A stretch of 13,914 bases of DNA, taken from the NCBI GenBank assembly GCA_946624065.1, contig CAMORT010000059.1, forward strand, positions 1-13,914, read 5' to 3'. The translations under genes and the position numbers were made by a program. This document shows, in pieces, positions 1 to 6,671 of the stretch. This stretch comes from F23-D06 sp002392325 (lineage in GTDB: Bacteria > Bacteroidota > Bacteroidia > Bacteroidales > WCHB1-69). Under the pieces are notes generated by a model. It was given only the letters and a program-made list of their open reading frames with translations. It had not been told where the DNA came from and made no database searches. Position 1 is the first letter of the stretch. Each line of letters starts with the position of its first letter.

Positions 1-3000
1 AATGTGACTGTTGAAGATTTGCCTTCGTGCGTAAGACCTTCACAAGTGATTGTGTCCAATATTGATTCCTCTTCGGCAGACATTACTATCACCGACCCTA
101 ACTACACCAATCATTATATGGTTTATACCACTGAAAATGACAGTGTTGAAATATACAACGACACCTATACCCTTAACAACTTATTGCCCAACACGCGATA
201 TGTGGTGCGTGTGCGCACGATCTGCTCCAACGACACCACAGATGGCACAGAAGCCGCTTTCCGTACGGGTTGTGGTCCTATTGCTATTCCTTACCATGAG
301 GATTTCAGCCAGTTTGTGGATGTGGCCAACGGTTATGGTTACGCTGTGGCCGACAGCACTTTGCCTTGCTGGGGATTCTTACATTCCCGTGCACTCGACC
401 GTCTTGAGCTCTTCGCTCCGTCAAGCAGTTCTTCATACGGTTATGGTTCGGATGGTTATACTTTGCGTATCTATTCCAATTACGCTGACTCACGCGATTA
501 CTTGGTACTGCCGGAATTGGATCAAGCACTCAACACGCTCGAAATGAGTCTCATGACCCGACCATCAGAAACCGGAACTTTCGGCGGAATTCTGGAGGTA
601 GGTTACATGACCAATGCAGCTGATACGGCCAGTTTTGTCACAGTGGCCAGTTATGGTTGCGCCCAATTTGCCAATGGTTACGACCTGCGTGCTGTCACTT
701 TTGCCAATGCTCCATCAAATGCACGGATTGCCCTACGAGTCCTCCCCACGGGAGGTTCGGCCAAATCGTGGTTCATCGACGACCTCGATGTGCATGACAT
801 GCCTGCCTGCACCCGAGCCAACGGCATCAGCGTGGACAATATCGGCACAGATGGTTTTACACTCCATGTGGACGACCCCACATTAGTGAACAATTACCGC
901 TACTACATCACTTCTGAGGCAGGTGTTGACAGCGTTGATTTCTACGACACTGCGTATGTTGTTACCGGTTTGGCCTCTTCAACTGACTACGAACTCAGTG
1001 TGGTCTCCATCTGCGGCGACGGTTCGCTTACCCTGCCCCACACCATTTCTGTCAGCACCCTTTGTGCACCAGTATCTTCCATACCGTTCGTGGAAAATTT
1101 CGAGAGTTGGACTGCCACCCAATCACAAGGCATGAACCGCTGCTGGGACCGCCTGTATTGCAATTCATCCAGCAATCTGGTCGCCAACAACTATCCCTAT
1201 TGCGCCTCTGGCAGCGCCAATGCCTACAACGGTTTCAAGTCACTCAAGATGTACTCCAGAGGCACATCCAATGCCATCAAAGAATACTCTGTTGCCTATC
1301 TGCCCGAATTTACGACTAACCTGAACACGCTAAAAGTAAGTTTCTTCTACAAATATGGTGGCAGCACCACCAACATGAATAAAGTGCGCATTGCTATCGG
1401 CGTAAGCGAGAATGTTGCCGATACCACCACTTTCACCCGTTTGGCCACATTGACTCCCTCCGTCATCGGTTGGAATGAATTTGAGGTGGAATTGAGCAGT
1501 TACACAGGCACTGGCAGCCGCATCACGATCATGCAGACCAGTACTGGTACTACCGCCATCACAAGTTACATTGACAGTTTGGTGGTGGACACCATCAGCA
1601 GTTGCAATCGCCCCGCCACTTTTGAAGCAAACAACATTTCGGCCAACAGTGCCGACCTCACTTGGACCGACCCCAGTAATGCGGGCACTTATATCTTATG
1701 TTGGAGCGACGGCGTCACCACTGACAGTGTAACGGTCACCAATGACTCCTCATACGTCCTCAGCGGTTTGACACCCAGCACCACATACACTGTTGACATC
1801 CGCAGCATCTGCTGGGGTGCACCTACAAATGCGCGCTCATTGAGTTTCACCACTTCGTGCGCCCCGATGCCACTGCCATGGAGTATGAACTTCGATGCCA
1901 TCACCACCATGTCGCAACTCTCCCCCTGCTGGAACATGTACACCGGACGTTTCATCGACTCTACCGGCACAGCCACGCTGAACACCAGCAGCAGCGCATG
2001 GGCACGCACCACCACCGCCCTCAATGGGTCAGCGCATATCAAACTGAATATCTATGGCACCTCTATCAAGAATTGGATCGTCACTCCTGAAATCAATCTC
2101 ACCCAAGATGCCGAACTGACCTTTGACTATTCCCTGACCGAATATGGCAATGCTAATGAGGCGGATGTGTCCAGCGGCATTGACGACGACCGCTTCATCG
2201 TCCTCGCCACCATTGACGGTGGCACCACATGGACTCCTGTGGTCCAATGGGGTAGCGACACTGTCAACCGTGACGACTACTACTTCCCTGGCATTTCCAA
2301 CGAAGTCAATACCGCCACAATCTCATTGTCTGCTTTTACGGGCAATGTGGTTCGTCTCGCCTTCTACGGCGAAAGCACTGTGAACGGTAACGCCGACAAC
2401 GACCTTCACATCGACAATATCGTTGTGGCACTCGATACGACCGTCAATCCTATTGACACCAATGAGATCCCTGAGGAAGCCACTATCAATTTCAGTGAAA
2501 TTCTCTATTGGGTGGGCGAAGGCACGAACGAGGCCGTTATGGCCGTTAACTGGGCTGACACTGCTCTGGCCTGGGGTTATCGATGGAACGGCACCGCCAC
2601 CGTGGCCGACATGATGGCTGACATCGCCGCCGCCGATCCGCGCTTCAGTTACACTGTAAGCGGTTTACTCGACGACATCAACTACATTGACACCGCCGCC
2701 GGCATGACCACCCCGCTGGGCATCACCCCGGGCAACTGGTGGGAGAGCAAGAACAACGGAATCATGGATGCCGGTTTGGCTCAGCCCCTCACCAACGGAG
2801 ACTTCGAGAAGTGGGCCGATCCTGCCGCCGGCATCGTGATTGACAGCACCTACTGGGAAGGTTGGGGATGGTCCTACTCCTACGTCTATCCAATGACCAT
2901 CACACCTGTTACCGTGCCTGACACCAATGAGATCCCTGAGGAAGCCACTATCAATTTCAGTGAAATTCTCTATTGGGTGGGCGAAGGCACGAACGAGGCC

Positions 3001-3633
3001 GTTATGGCCGTTAACTGGGCTGACACTGCTCTGGCCTGGGGTTATCGATGGAACGGCACCGCCACCGTGGCCGACATGATGGCTGACATCGCCGCCGCCG
3101 ATCCGCGCTTCAGTTACACTGTAAGCGGTTTACTCGACGACATCAACTACATTGACACCGCCGCCGGCATGACCACCCCGCTGGGCATCACCCCGGGCAA
3201 CTGGTGGGAGAGCAAGAACAACGGAATCATGGATGCCGGTTTGGCTCAGCCCCTCACCAACGGAGACTTCGAGAAGTGGGCCGATCCTGCCGCCGGCATC
3301 GTGATTGACAGCACCTACTGGGAAGGTTGGGGATGGTCCTACTCCTACGTCTATCCAATGACCATCACACCTGTTACCGTGCCTGACACCAGTCATGTCG
3401 GTATCGACAACCCTGAAATGACGCACATCATCGCATACCCGAATCCTTGTACGAACATTCTGTACATCATCAATGAGAATGCCTGTCGTGTGGAACTTTA
3501 CAACATGAATGGCAAGCTTCTTGAAGTAATAGAGAATGAAGAAATGCAGGTTAAACTGAACATGCAACCTTATCCTGCAGGTCTTTATCTGATGAAGGTC
3601 GGCAATGGCGTGAAAAAGATTCTCAAAAAATAA
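1..3633 (+). CDS. T9SS-secreted multidomain surface adhesin, 5'-partial
   Basis: Large cell-surface or secreted protein, probably adhesive. The frame is open at base 1 and begins inside the closing strand of an upstream adhesin domain: the opening residues VTVEDLPSC match the later module ends HDMPAC and TISSC, so the GTG at base 4 is not the start. Residue numbers count from that GTG. Three modules follow, each a fibronectin III domain (about 9-90, 269-354, 534-619) plus an adhesin or jelly-roll-like domain (about 91-268, 355-533, 620-812). Each module has Cys at equivalent places: C9/C269/C534, C74/C337/C603, C90/C354/C619, C122/C380/C642. Residues 818-972 and 973-1127 are two identical copies of an unrecognised secreted domain with an AWGYRWNG motif. 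Residues about 1128-1209 are a type A T9SS sorting domain (AYPNPCTN, VELYNMNGKLL, PAGLYLMKV, basic end), which implies export by T9SS and cleavage of the tail. Ligand unknown. A terminator follows, so it is the last gene of its transcript. Confidence 0.9.
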   Translation, partial: NVTVEDLPSCVRPSQVIVSNIDSSSADITITDPNYTNHYMVYTTENDSVEIYNDTYTLNNLLPNTRYVVRVRTICSNDTTDGTEAAFRTGCGPIAIPYHEDFSQFVDVANGYGYAVADSTLPCWGFLHSRALDRLELFAPSSSSSYGYGSDGYTLRIYSNYADSRDYLVLPELDQALNTLEMSLMTRPSETGTFGGILEVGYMTNAADTASFVTVASYGCAQFANGYDLRAVTFANAPSNARIALRVLPTGGSAKSWFIDDLDVHDMPACTRANGISVDNIGTDGFTLHVDDPTLVNNYRYYITSEAGVDSVDFYDTAYVVTGLASSTDYELSVVSICGDGSLTLPHTISVSTLCAPVSSIPFVENFESWTATQSQGMNRCWDRLYCNSSSNLVANNYPYCASGSANAYNGFKSLKMYSRGTSNAIKEYSVAYLPEFTTNLNTLKVSFFYKYGGSTTNMNKVRIAIGVSENVADTTTFTRLATLTPSVIGWNEFEVELSSYTGTGSRITIMQTSTGTTAITSYIDSLVVDTISSCNRPATFEANNISANSADLTWTDPSNAGTYILCWSDGVTTDSVTVTNDSSYVLSGLTPSTTYTVDIRSICWGAPTNARSLSFTTSCAPMPLPWSMNFDAITTMSQLSPCWNMYTGRFIDSTGTATLNTSSSAWARTTTALNGSAHIKLNIYGTSIKNWIVTPEINLTQDAELTFDYSLTEYGNANEADVSSGIDDDRFIVLATIDGGTTWTPVVQWGSDTVNRDDYYFPGISNEVNTATISLSAFTGNVVRLAFYGESTVNGNADNDLHIDNIVVALDTTVNPIDTNEIPEEATINFSEILYWVGEGTNEAVMAVNWADTALAWGYRWNGTATVADMMADIAAADPRFSYTVSGLLDDINYIDTAAGMTTPLGITPGNWWESKNNGIMDAGLAQPLTNGDFEKWADPAAGIVIDSTYWEGWGWSYSYVYPMTITPVTVPDTNEIPEEATINFSEILYWVGEGTNEAVMAVNWADTALAWGYRWNGTATVADMMADIAAADPRFSYTVSGLLDDINYIDTAAGMTTPLGITPGNWWESKNNGIMDAGLAQPLTNGDFEKWADPAAGIVIDSTYWEGWGWSYSYVYPMTITPVTVPDTSHVGIDNPEMTHIIAYPNPCTNILYIINENACRVELYNMNGKLLEVIENEEMQVKLNMQPYPAGLYLMKVGNGVKKILKK
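2455..3384 (+). repeat. Perfect 2 x 465-bp in-frame tandem duplication
   Basis: Copy 1 is 2455-2919 and copy 2 is 2920-3384; read base by base I find no difference. The identity extends into the next GACACC (3385-3390), so the shared stretch is 471 bp with a 6-bp boundary motif. Each unit encodes exactly 155 residues, starting DTNEIPEEATINF and ending TITPVTVP, with the motifs LYWVGEG and AWGYRWNGTATVADMMADI. Absence of even silent changes means a very recent duplication, gene conversion, or an assembly artefact. Confidence 0.97.
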
Positions 3634-3690
3634 CCATTGGTTGCTATTACGAACAAGTCGGTTGGGGACGCATAACCGGCTTATACAGGA

Positions 3691-3722
3691 GCGGCACCGC
3701 AATTGCGGTGCCGCTTGTTTTT
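3691..3722 (+). terminator. Intrinsic terminator after the adhesin gene
   Basis: A perfect 10-bp stem GCGGCACCGC / GCGGTGCCGC (3691-3700 and 3705-3714) with an AATT loop is followed by TTGTTTTT (3715-3722). Because the loop is self-complementary, the whole 24 bp is one perfect palindrome. The other strand has no U-tract after the stem, so termination is expected for rightward transcripts. A weaker 9-bp hairpin with one G-U pair (3655-3663 with 3674-3682) lies just upstream. Confidence 0.85.
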
Positions 3723-3747
3723 GAAAAGGAAACACAAAAAGGGACTT

Positions 3748-4395
3748 TCACTTCCTCCCAAAGTCGGCGGGGATCTCGCCCCAAAGAGGCGTGTTCCATT
3801 TATAGATCGGATTGGCGTAGGTATTGTTCTTCAGCCAGTTCTCGGCGCGCACCAGCAGGTCGAACAGCACAGCATTCTCATCGGTGGGCAGCACGATGGA
3901 CTTGTGCTTCTTGTGGCGCACCCACGACAATGCCGTGATGCTGTCGGTGTAGATGGGAATGTCCAGATTCTTCTGCTTGAGCAAGGCCAGACCGTGCACT
4001 AAGGCCAGGAACTCGCCGATGTTGTTGGACGCGTTGGGAAACGGGCCTTTGTGGAACCACACTTCGCCCGTGGCCGCATACACGCCCCGGTACTCCATCA
4101 CTTTGGTTACCATGTTGCAGGCGGCATCCACACACAAACTGTCAAGGATGGGCTTCTGCGCGTTGGCATCGTTGGTTTGCAGTTGCAATGCCACGCCGCT
4201 GGCTGTGGCCGGATGGTTACGGTAATAGGCGGCATATCCTTCCTCCAAAGCGCTCTGGGCTTCCTGCAATGTGCCGAAAGACTTGTATTTGGCGCCCTCA
4301 AACTGATAGACCTGTTCCTTGCACTCCGCCCAGTTGTCATACACTCCGGGCTTCACGCCGTTCCATACCACATAAAATTTCTTTTTTGTTGTCAT
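3748..4395 (-). CDS. Ribonuclease H with N-terminal viroplasmin domain
   Basis: 215-residue type 1 RNase H, expected to cut the RNA strand of RNA-DNA hybrids in the cytoplasm. Residues about 5-50 form a viroplasmin (caulimovirus VI-like) hybrid-binding domain, seen in FYVVWNGVKPGVYDNWAECK followed by FEGAKYKSF. Residues about 82-215 are the RNase H fold with all four acidic residues in place: D90 (SLCVDAACN), E128 (NNIGEFLAL), D151 (IYTDSITALSWV) and D211 (WGEIPADFG). Length and architecture are normal for this family in Bacteroidota. The ATG at 4395 directly precedes the TTKKKF lead-in to the domain and has an A/T-rich leader. It lies 24 nt after hicB on the same strand with no terminator seen between, so it may be co-transcribed with the toxin-antitoxin genes. 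The hybrid role is family knowledge; operon membership is inferred. Confidence 0.9.
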   Translation of the reverse strand: MTTKKKFYVVWNGVKPGVYDNWAECKEQVYQFEGAKYKSFGTLQEAQSALEEGYAAYYRNHPATASGVALQLQTNDANAQKPILDSLCVDAACNMVTKVMEYRGVYAATGEVWFHKGPFPNASNNIGEFLALVHGLALLKQKNLDIPIYTDSITALSWVRHKKHKSIVLPTDENAVLFDLLVRAENWLKNNTYANPIYKWNTPLWGEIPADFGRK

Positions 4396-4419
4396 GTTAA
4401 ATATTTATATTTCAATTTA

Positions 4420-4677
4420 TTACACTGAATATATTGGTGCACTTATCGAAGATTGGGAAGACTTGGGAGACTGGACGACAGGTTTGAACACCAATTCATA
4501 TTCTCCAAAAAACATCTCATCGACATTAGGATTATCTTGAAGATACAAATCAATGGCTTCCTGCATATTAGATTTAATCTCTTCCATGTTATCCCCTACT
4601 GTCATGATAGGTAATCCTTCTATATAGGCGCTGTAATTCTCACCGGAAGATTCAACTTTCACTTCAATTGTTTTCAT
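4420..4677 (-). CDS. hicB: HicB-family antitoxin lacking the C-terminal HTH
   Basis: 85-residue partner of the upstream HicA. Residues 1-66 fit the HicB partial RNase H-like fold: strand MKTIEVKVE, then YSAYIEGLPIMTVGDNMEE, a helix of the form IKSNMQEAIDLYL, and the conserved GEYELVFK end. HicB antitoxins with this ending often continue into a helix-turn-helix or ribbon-helix-helix DNA-binding region; here a 19-residue Ser-rich tail (VVQSPKSSQSSISAPIYSV) leads to the stop. The other two frames downstream do not encode a missing HTH, so a simple frameshift is not visible. It should still bind and block HicA but may not autorepress. It starts 11 nt after hicA and ends 24 nt before the RNase H gene. 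Short HTH-less HicB forms exist, so this may be a normal subtype. Confidence 0.75.
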   Translation of the reverse strand: MKTIEVKVESSGENYSAYIEGLPIMTVGDNMEEIKSNMQEAIDLYLQDNPNVDEMFFGEYELVFKPVVQSPKSSQSSISAPIYSV

Positions 4678-4688
4678 TTCTTATGTTG

Positions 4689-4889
4689 TTAATTGTTCTG
4701 TTTTTTTAACCCTGCTTGTTTAACAATGTTGAAGTATGTCCCCTTCTCCACCCCTTTCTTACCATGATTGGGAACTATAACCATTATCCCATTCTTTTCA
4801 AACTTGATATGGCTTCCTTTTTGTCCTTTTATGATAAAGCCATTTGCCTCTAATAGATCTATTACGTCTTTCACGGATTTATAACTCAT
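4689..4889 (-). CDS. hicA: HicA-family toxin (mRNA interferase)
   Basis: 66-residue HicA toxin with a dsRNA-binding-like fold, expected to cleave mRNA and arrest growth when not bound by HicB. The N-terminal helix SVKDVIDLLEANGF leads to KGQKGSHIKFEKNG, with the catalytic histidine H27 in the GSH motif, then VIVPNH and GTYFNIVKQAGL, the typical C-terminal strand and helix. I chose the ATG at 4889: the longer reading adds 35 residues with no HicA homology that run across the promoter region. Toxin-first order with an 11-nt gap to hicB is typical. The lower GC of hicA-hicB compared with the RNase H and kor genes fits acquisition by transfer. Confidence 0.88.
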   Translation of the reverse strand: MSYKSVKDVIDLLEANGFIIKGQKGSHIKFEKNGIMVIVPNHGKKGVEKGTYFNIVKQAGLKKQNN

Positions 4890-4975
4890 AATACATTTTG
4901 TTTTCGGTTGCAAAAATAGTAAAAATATCAATAAATTTCCTATTTTCGCAGGCCATTTTAAAAGAGTATCCGAAC
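4890..4975. promoter_or_regulatory. Divergent promoter region between hicA and the lipoprotein gene
   Basis: 86-nt A/T-rich gap. Leftward, TATTTTTG (complement of 4911-4918) is a perfect Bacteroidetes -7 element TAnnTTTG about 20 nt before the hicA ATG. Rightward, TATTTTCG (4941-4948) is a one-mismatch -7 element about 27 nt before the lipoprotein ATG. I found no convincing TTTG -33 element for either. The two cores are only 22 bp apart, so polymerases would interfere with one another. Confidence 0.45.
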
Positions 4976-5500
4976 ATGAAAAAGCACAACGCAAAACACC
5001 TTTTCTTATACGCTGTTATCATTCTTATTTCCAGTATTTTAGTTATTGGATGTCAGAACAGGAAAAACAAAAACGCTGTTGAAATCAGCGTGATGCACAA
5101 CTTCCCAAATACGAACTGGACTTATGACGAACAGGTGTTGGACATGCCTTTCAACATCACCGATACGACCAAAGATTACCGCATTGAGTTTGTGTTGAAC
5201 TACGACAGCACCACCAATGTGCTGGAAGAACTGCCCGTCACCATCACCCTGATTTATCCGGATGGACAGGAAACATATGTGACCAGCATTTTCGATTTCA
5301 ACAAAGAGACCAACAAGAACATCATGCCCGCGGGCAACGGCAGTGCCTGCAACATAAATCTGGTGGCGTTCCCACGCAAAAGTTTGAGCCAGTCGGGCGA
5401 ATACCACATCTCTTTCTACCGCAAAGCCGAGAAATTCGACAATTACGGGTTCAACAGTCTGACATTAAAGGTTTTGCCGTTAAAGAAAGAAAAGCGCTAA
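4976..5500 (+). CDS. Predicted lipoprotein, GldH-like
   Basis: 174-residue lipoprotein. A basic start (MKKHNAKH) and a hydrophobic stretch at about 9-24 lead to the lipobox VIGC with the acylated cysteine at C26. The next residues QNRK lack the acidic surface-export signal of Bacteroidota, suggesting an inner-face or periplasmic location. The mature part resembles gliding motility lipoprotein GldH in its order of elements: a conserved Trp (NTNWTYDEQ), FNITDTTKDYRIEFVL, LPVTITLIYPDG, and SGEYHISFYR near the end. The match is partial and made by eye; the GldH RNNxxYPYSN motif is not evident, so this may be only a distant relative. GldH is linked to gliding and T9SS in Flavobacterium, which would fit the T9SS cargo gene in this window. 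ATG 4976 was chosen because the longer reading puts 26 residues before the signal peptide and across the -7 box. It converges on the next gene. Confidence 0.45.
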   Translation: MKKHNAKHLFLYAVIILISSILVIGCQNRKNKNAVEISVMHNFPNTNWTYDEQVLDMPFNITDTTKDYRIEFVLNYDSTTNVLEELPVTITLIYPDGQETYVTSIFDFNKETNKNIMPAGNGSACNINLVAFPRKSLSQSGEYHISFYRKAEKFDNYGFNSLTLKVLPLKKEKR

Positions 5501-6189
5501 ATATCCTCCCGACCCAACAACGGACTGGTGATGGTCTGTCTGACATCATACCGGCGGTCAATAACATTATTCTGCGGTATCTCCTTGTTTCTCAGTCGGG
5601 CACGGATTTTTTTCTCTTGAACCTCATTCATTTCCACTCCAAAGTATTCAATCAAACCCTGCAATAGGGTCACCTGTTTCTTCTGGGTTTTGCCATCAGA
5701 TTGCAGCATTTCTGAAACATCCTGCATCATAAACGAGGGTTGGGAACCGAGTTTATCGATCACTTCGGCAATGTTATAATCCTTATCGCTATAGAGAAAA
5801 ATGAGAAAATCATAATTCCTCAGCGGACTTGAAAACAGTTTCTTATTCGTCTTCTGATTAAAGAAGTAAAAATAATCGTCAAACAAAGACATGCTTTGCA
5901 ATGGATTGAACACCTGATCCACTACCGCCGGCACGGTGGTGCGGTTGGCCATCACCAGCATATTGACATTTTTGGAAGGGTCAATGACGGAGAAATAGGT
6001 GGGGAACTGTATGTCAGGATGTGTTAGATCGGGGGCATAGTCGGCGATGAACGAGAACGGGCGCTGGTACAATTTTGACAACAGCGAGGCGAACCGCATC
6101 GGCTCGTGCTGCGACTTCACCATCAGCATCGTGTATTGCTTCGTCATTCCGAAACAATCCTGCCAGACAATCTCATTTTTCTGTCCCAT
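5497..6189 (-). CDS. IPExxxVDY-like protein with C-terminal extension
   Basis: 230 residues from ATG 6189. The frame stays open to a TTG at 6231, but that TTG lies beside the -7 element TACTTTTG, so the later ATG is preferred. Residues about 35-160 (from ATG 6189) resemble the Bacteroidota IPExxxVDY family in order: FSVIDPSKNVNMLVMANRT, then KKLFSSPLRNYDFLIFLYSD at the place where the family has its LIPExxxVDY core, then a helix ending MQDVSEM. The signature itself is replaced (SSPLRNYDF), so this is a divergent member at best. About 70 further residues follow, polar and charged (QKKQVTLLQGLIEYFGVEMN, EKKIRARLRNKEIPQNN), and I do not recognise them. No signal peptide or membrane segment, so cytoplasmic. 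Family function is unknown. The stop overlaps that of the convergent lipoprotein gene. Confidence 0.5.
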   Translation of the reverse strand: MGQKNEIVWQDCFGMTKQYTMLMVKSQHEPMRFASLLSKLYQRPFSFIADYAPDLTHPDIQFPTYFSVIDPSKNVNMLVMANRTTVPAVVDQVFNPLQSMSLFDDYFYFFNQKTNKKLFSSPLRNYDFLIFLYSDKDYNIAEVIDKLGSQPSFMMQDVSEMLQSDGKTQKKQVTLLQGLIEYFGVEMNEVQEKKIRARLRNKEIPQNNVIDRRYDVRQTITSPLLGREDI

Positions 6190-6220
6190 CCGTGCGAGAA
6201 TGCTTGTTTCTATGCAGTCG

Positions 6221-6228
6221 CAAAAGTA
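6221..6228 (-). promoter_or_regulatory. -7 promoter element of the IPExxxVDY-like gene
   Basis: On the minus strand this reads TACTTTTG, an exact TAnnTTTG, followed by CGACTGC. It predicts transcription starting near 6215, about 25 nt before ATG 6189, and so decides the start of that gene. No clear TTTG lies at the expected -33 distance. Confidence 0.55.
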
Positions 6229-6337
6229 CAAAATATTGTGATTGGCGAGGAGTATCTTACTTATTTTTTATTATTTTGCGCTCGATAACCTCCTTTTACG
6301 GAGGACAAACATCAAAAAAACAATAAATTCGACCATT

Positions 6338-6529
6338 ATGCATGTGTCACGCGCCTACATTTTAAAATTTGTCAAGCTTTCGGCCGGCTATTCCTTCATG
6401 AGCGGCACCAAAACGATGGAGACACTCCAGAAGCTAACCGACAAACGGCAACTTCACTGGGGATGGATCATGCTGAACATCAATCCCACCATATTTTCCA
6501 CTGTCTGGCAAGACAAGAAGAATAAGTAA
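6338..6529 (+). CDS. Small hypothetical protein, doubtful
   Basis: 63 codons from ATG 6338 to TAA 6529; the frame is open from 6242 with no better start. The product begins MHVSRAYILKFVKLSAGYSF and ends STVWQDKKNK, with an aromatic middle (LHWGWIMLNI). I recognise no family, signal peptide or confident membrane segment. It lies between a divergent gene and the kor promoter, with no terminator after it. A small hairpin CCTCC-GGAGG (6289-6293 with 6300-6304) lies in its leader. It could be a real small protein or a chance ORF in a spacer. Confidence 0.3.
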   Translation: MHVSRAYILKFVKLSAGYSFMSGTKTMETLQKLTDKRQLHWGWIMLNINPTIFSTVWQDKKNK

Positions 6530-6548
6530 ATATTATTAGTATTTCCGA

Positions 6549-6579
6549 TTGATTTTCTTACTTAAAATAATTACCTTTG
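6549..6579 (+). promoter_or_regulatory. Promoter of korAB
   Basis: The best promoter in the window: TTG at 6549-6551 (context ATTG) as -33 element, 20 nt, then TACCTTTG at 6572-6579, an exact TAnnTTTG -7 element of the Bacteroidetes primary sigma factor. Predicted start near 6584, giving a leader of about 87 nt before korA. Confidence 0.75.
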
Positions 6580-6581
6580 CC

Positions 6582-6610
6582 GCCGTTTTCGGAGTCATTC
6601 TGAAAACGGT
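6582..6610 (+). promoter_or_regulatory. 5'-end hairpin of the korAB leader RNA
   Basis: CCGTTTTCGGA (6583-6593) pairs with TCTGAAAACGG (6599-6609) over 11 bp including one G-U, closing a 5-nt loop GTCAT; an outer G-U is possible. It starts within a base or two of the predicted transcription start, so the mRNA would begin with this stem. No U-tract follows, which argues against a terminator. A 5' stem could protect the mRNA or be part of a leader control; both are inference. Confidence 0.5.
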
Positions 6611-6671
6611 TTGCAATAACTGTAACTTGCTGATACAACAATAAATAATAAAAATATAAACCAATTTTAAA

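Noticed and set aside
2455..3384. Tandem repeat as a CRISPR-like or satellite array
   Set aside because: Only two 465-bp units, in frame and coding throughout, with no spacer structure.
3655..3714. Bidirectional terminator serving both the adhesin and the RNase H gene
   Set aside because: The stem is symmetric, but leftward transcription meets no U-tract after it (TCCTGTATAA), so only rightward termination is supported.
3130..3735. 201-codon minus-strand frame opposite the adhesin end and its terminator
   Set aside because: It crosses the terminator and lies within the duplicated domain; product has no recognisable features.
4420..4530. HicB as a frameshifted longer antitoxin
   Set aside because: I read the other two frames past GEYELVFK; both stop soon or give no HTH-like sequence.
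6229..6231. TTG start at 6231 for the IPExxxVDY-like gene
   Set aside because: It directly abuts the predicted -7 element, upstream of the expected transcription start; ATG 6189 fits better.
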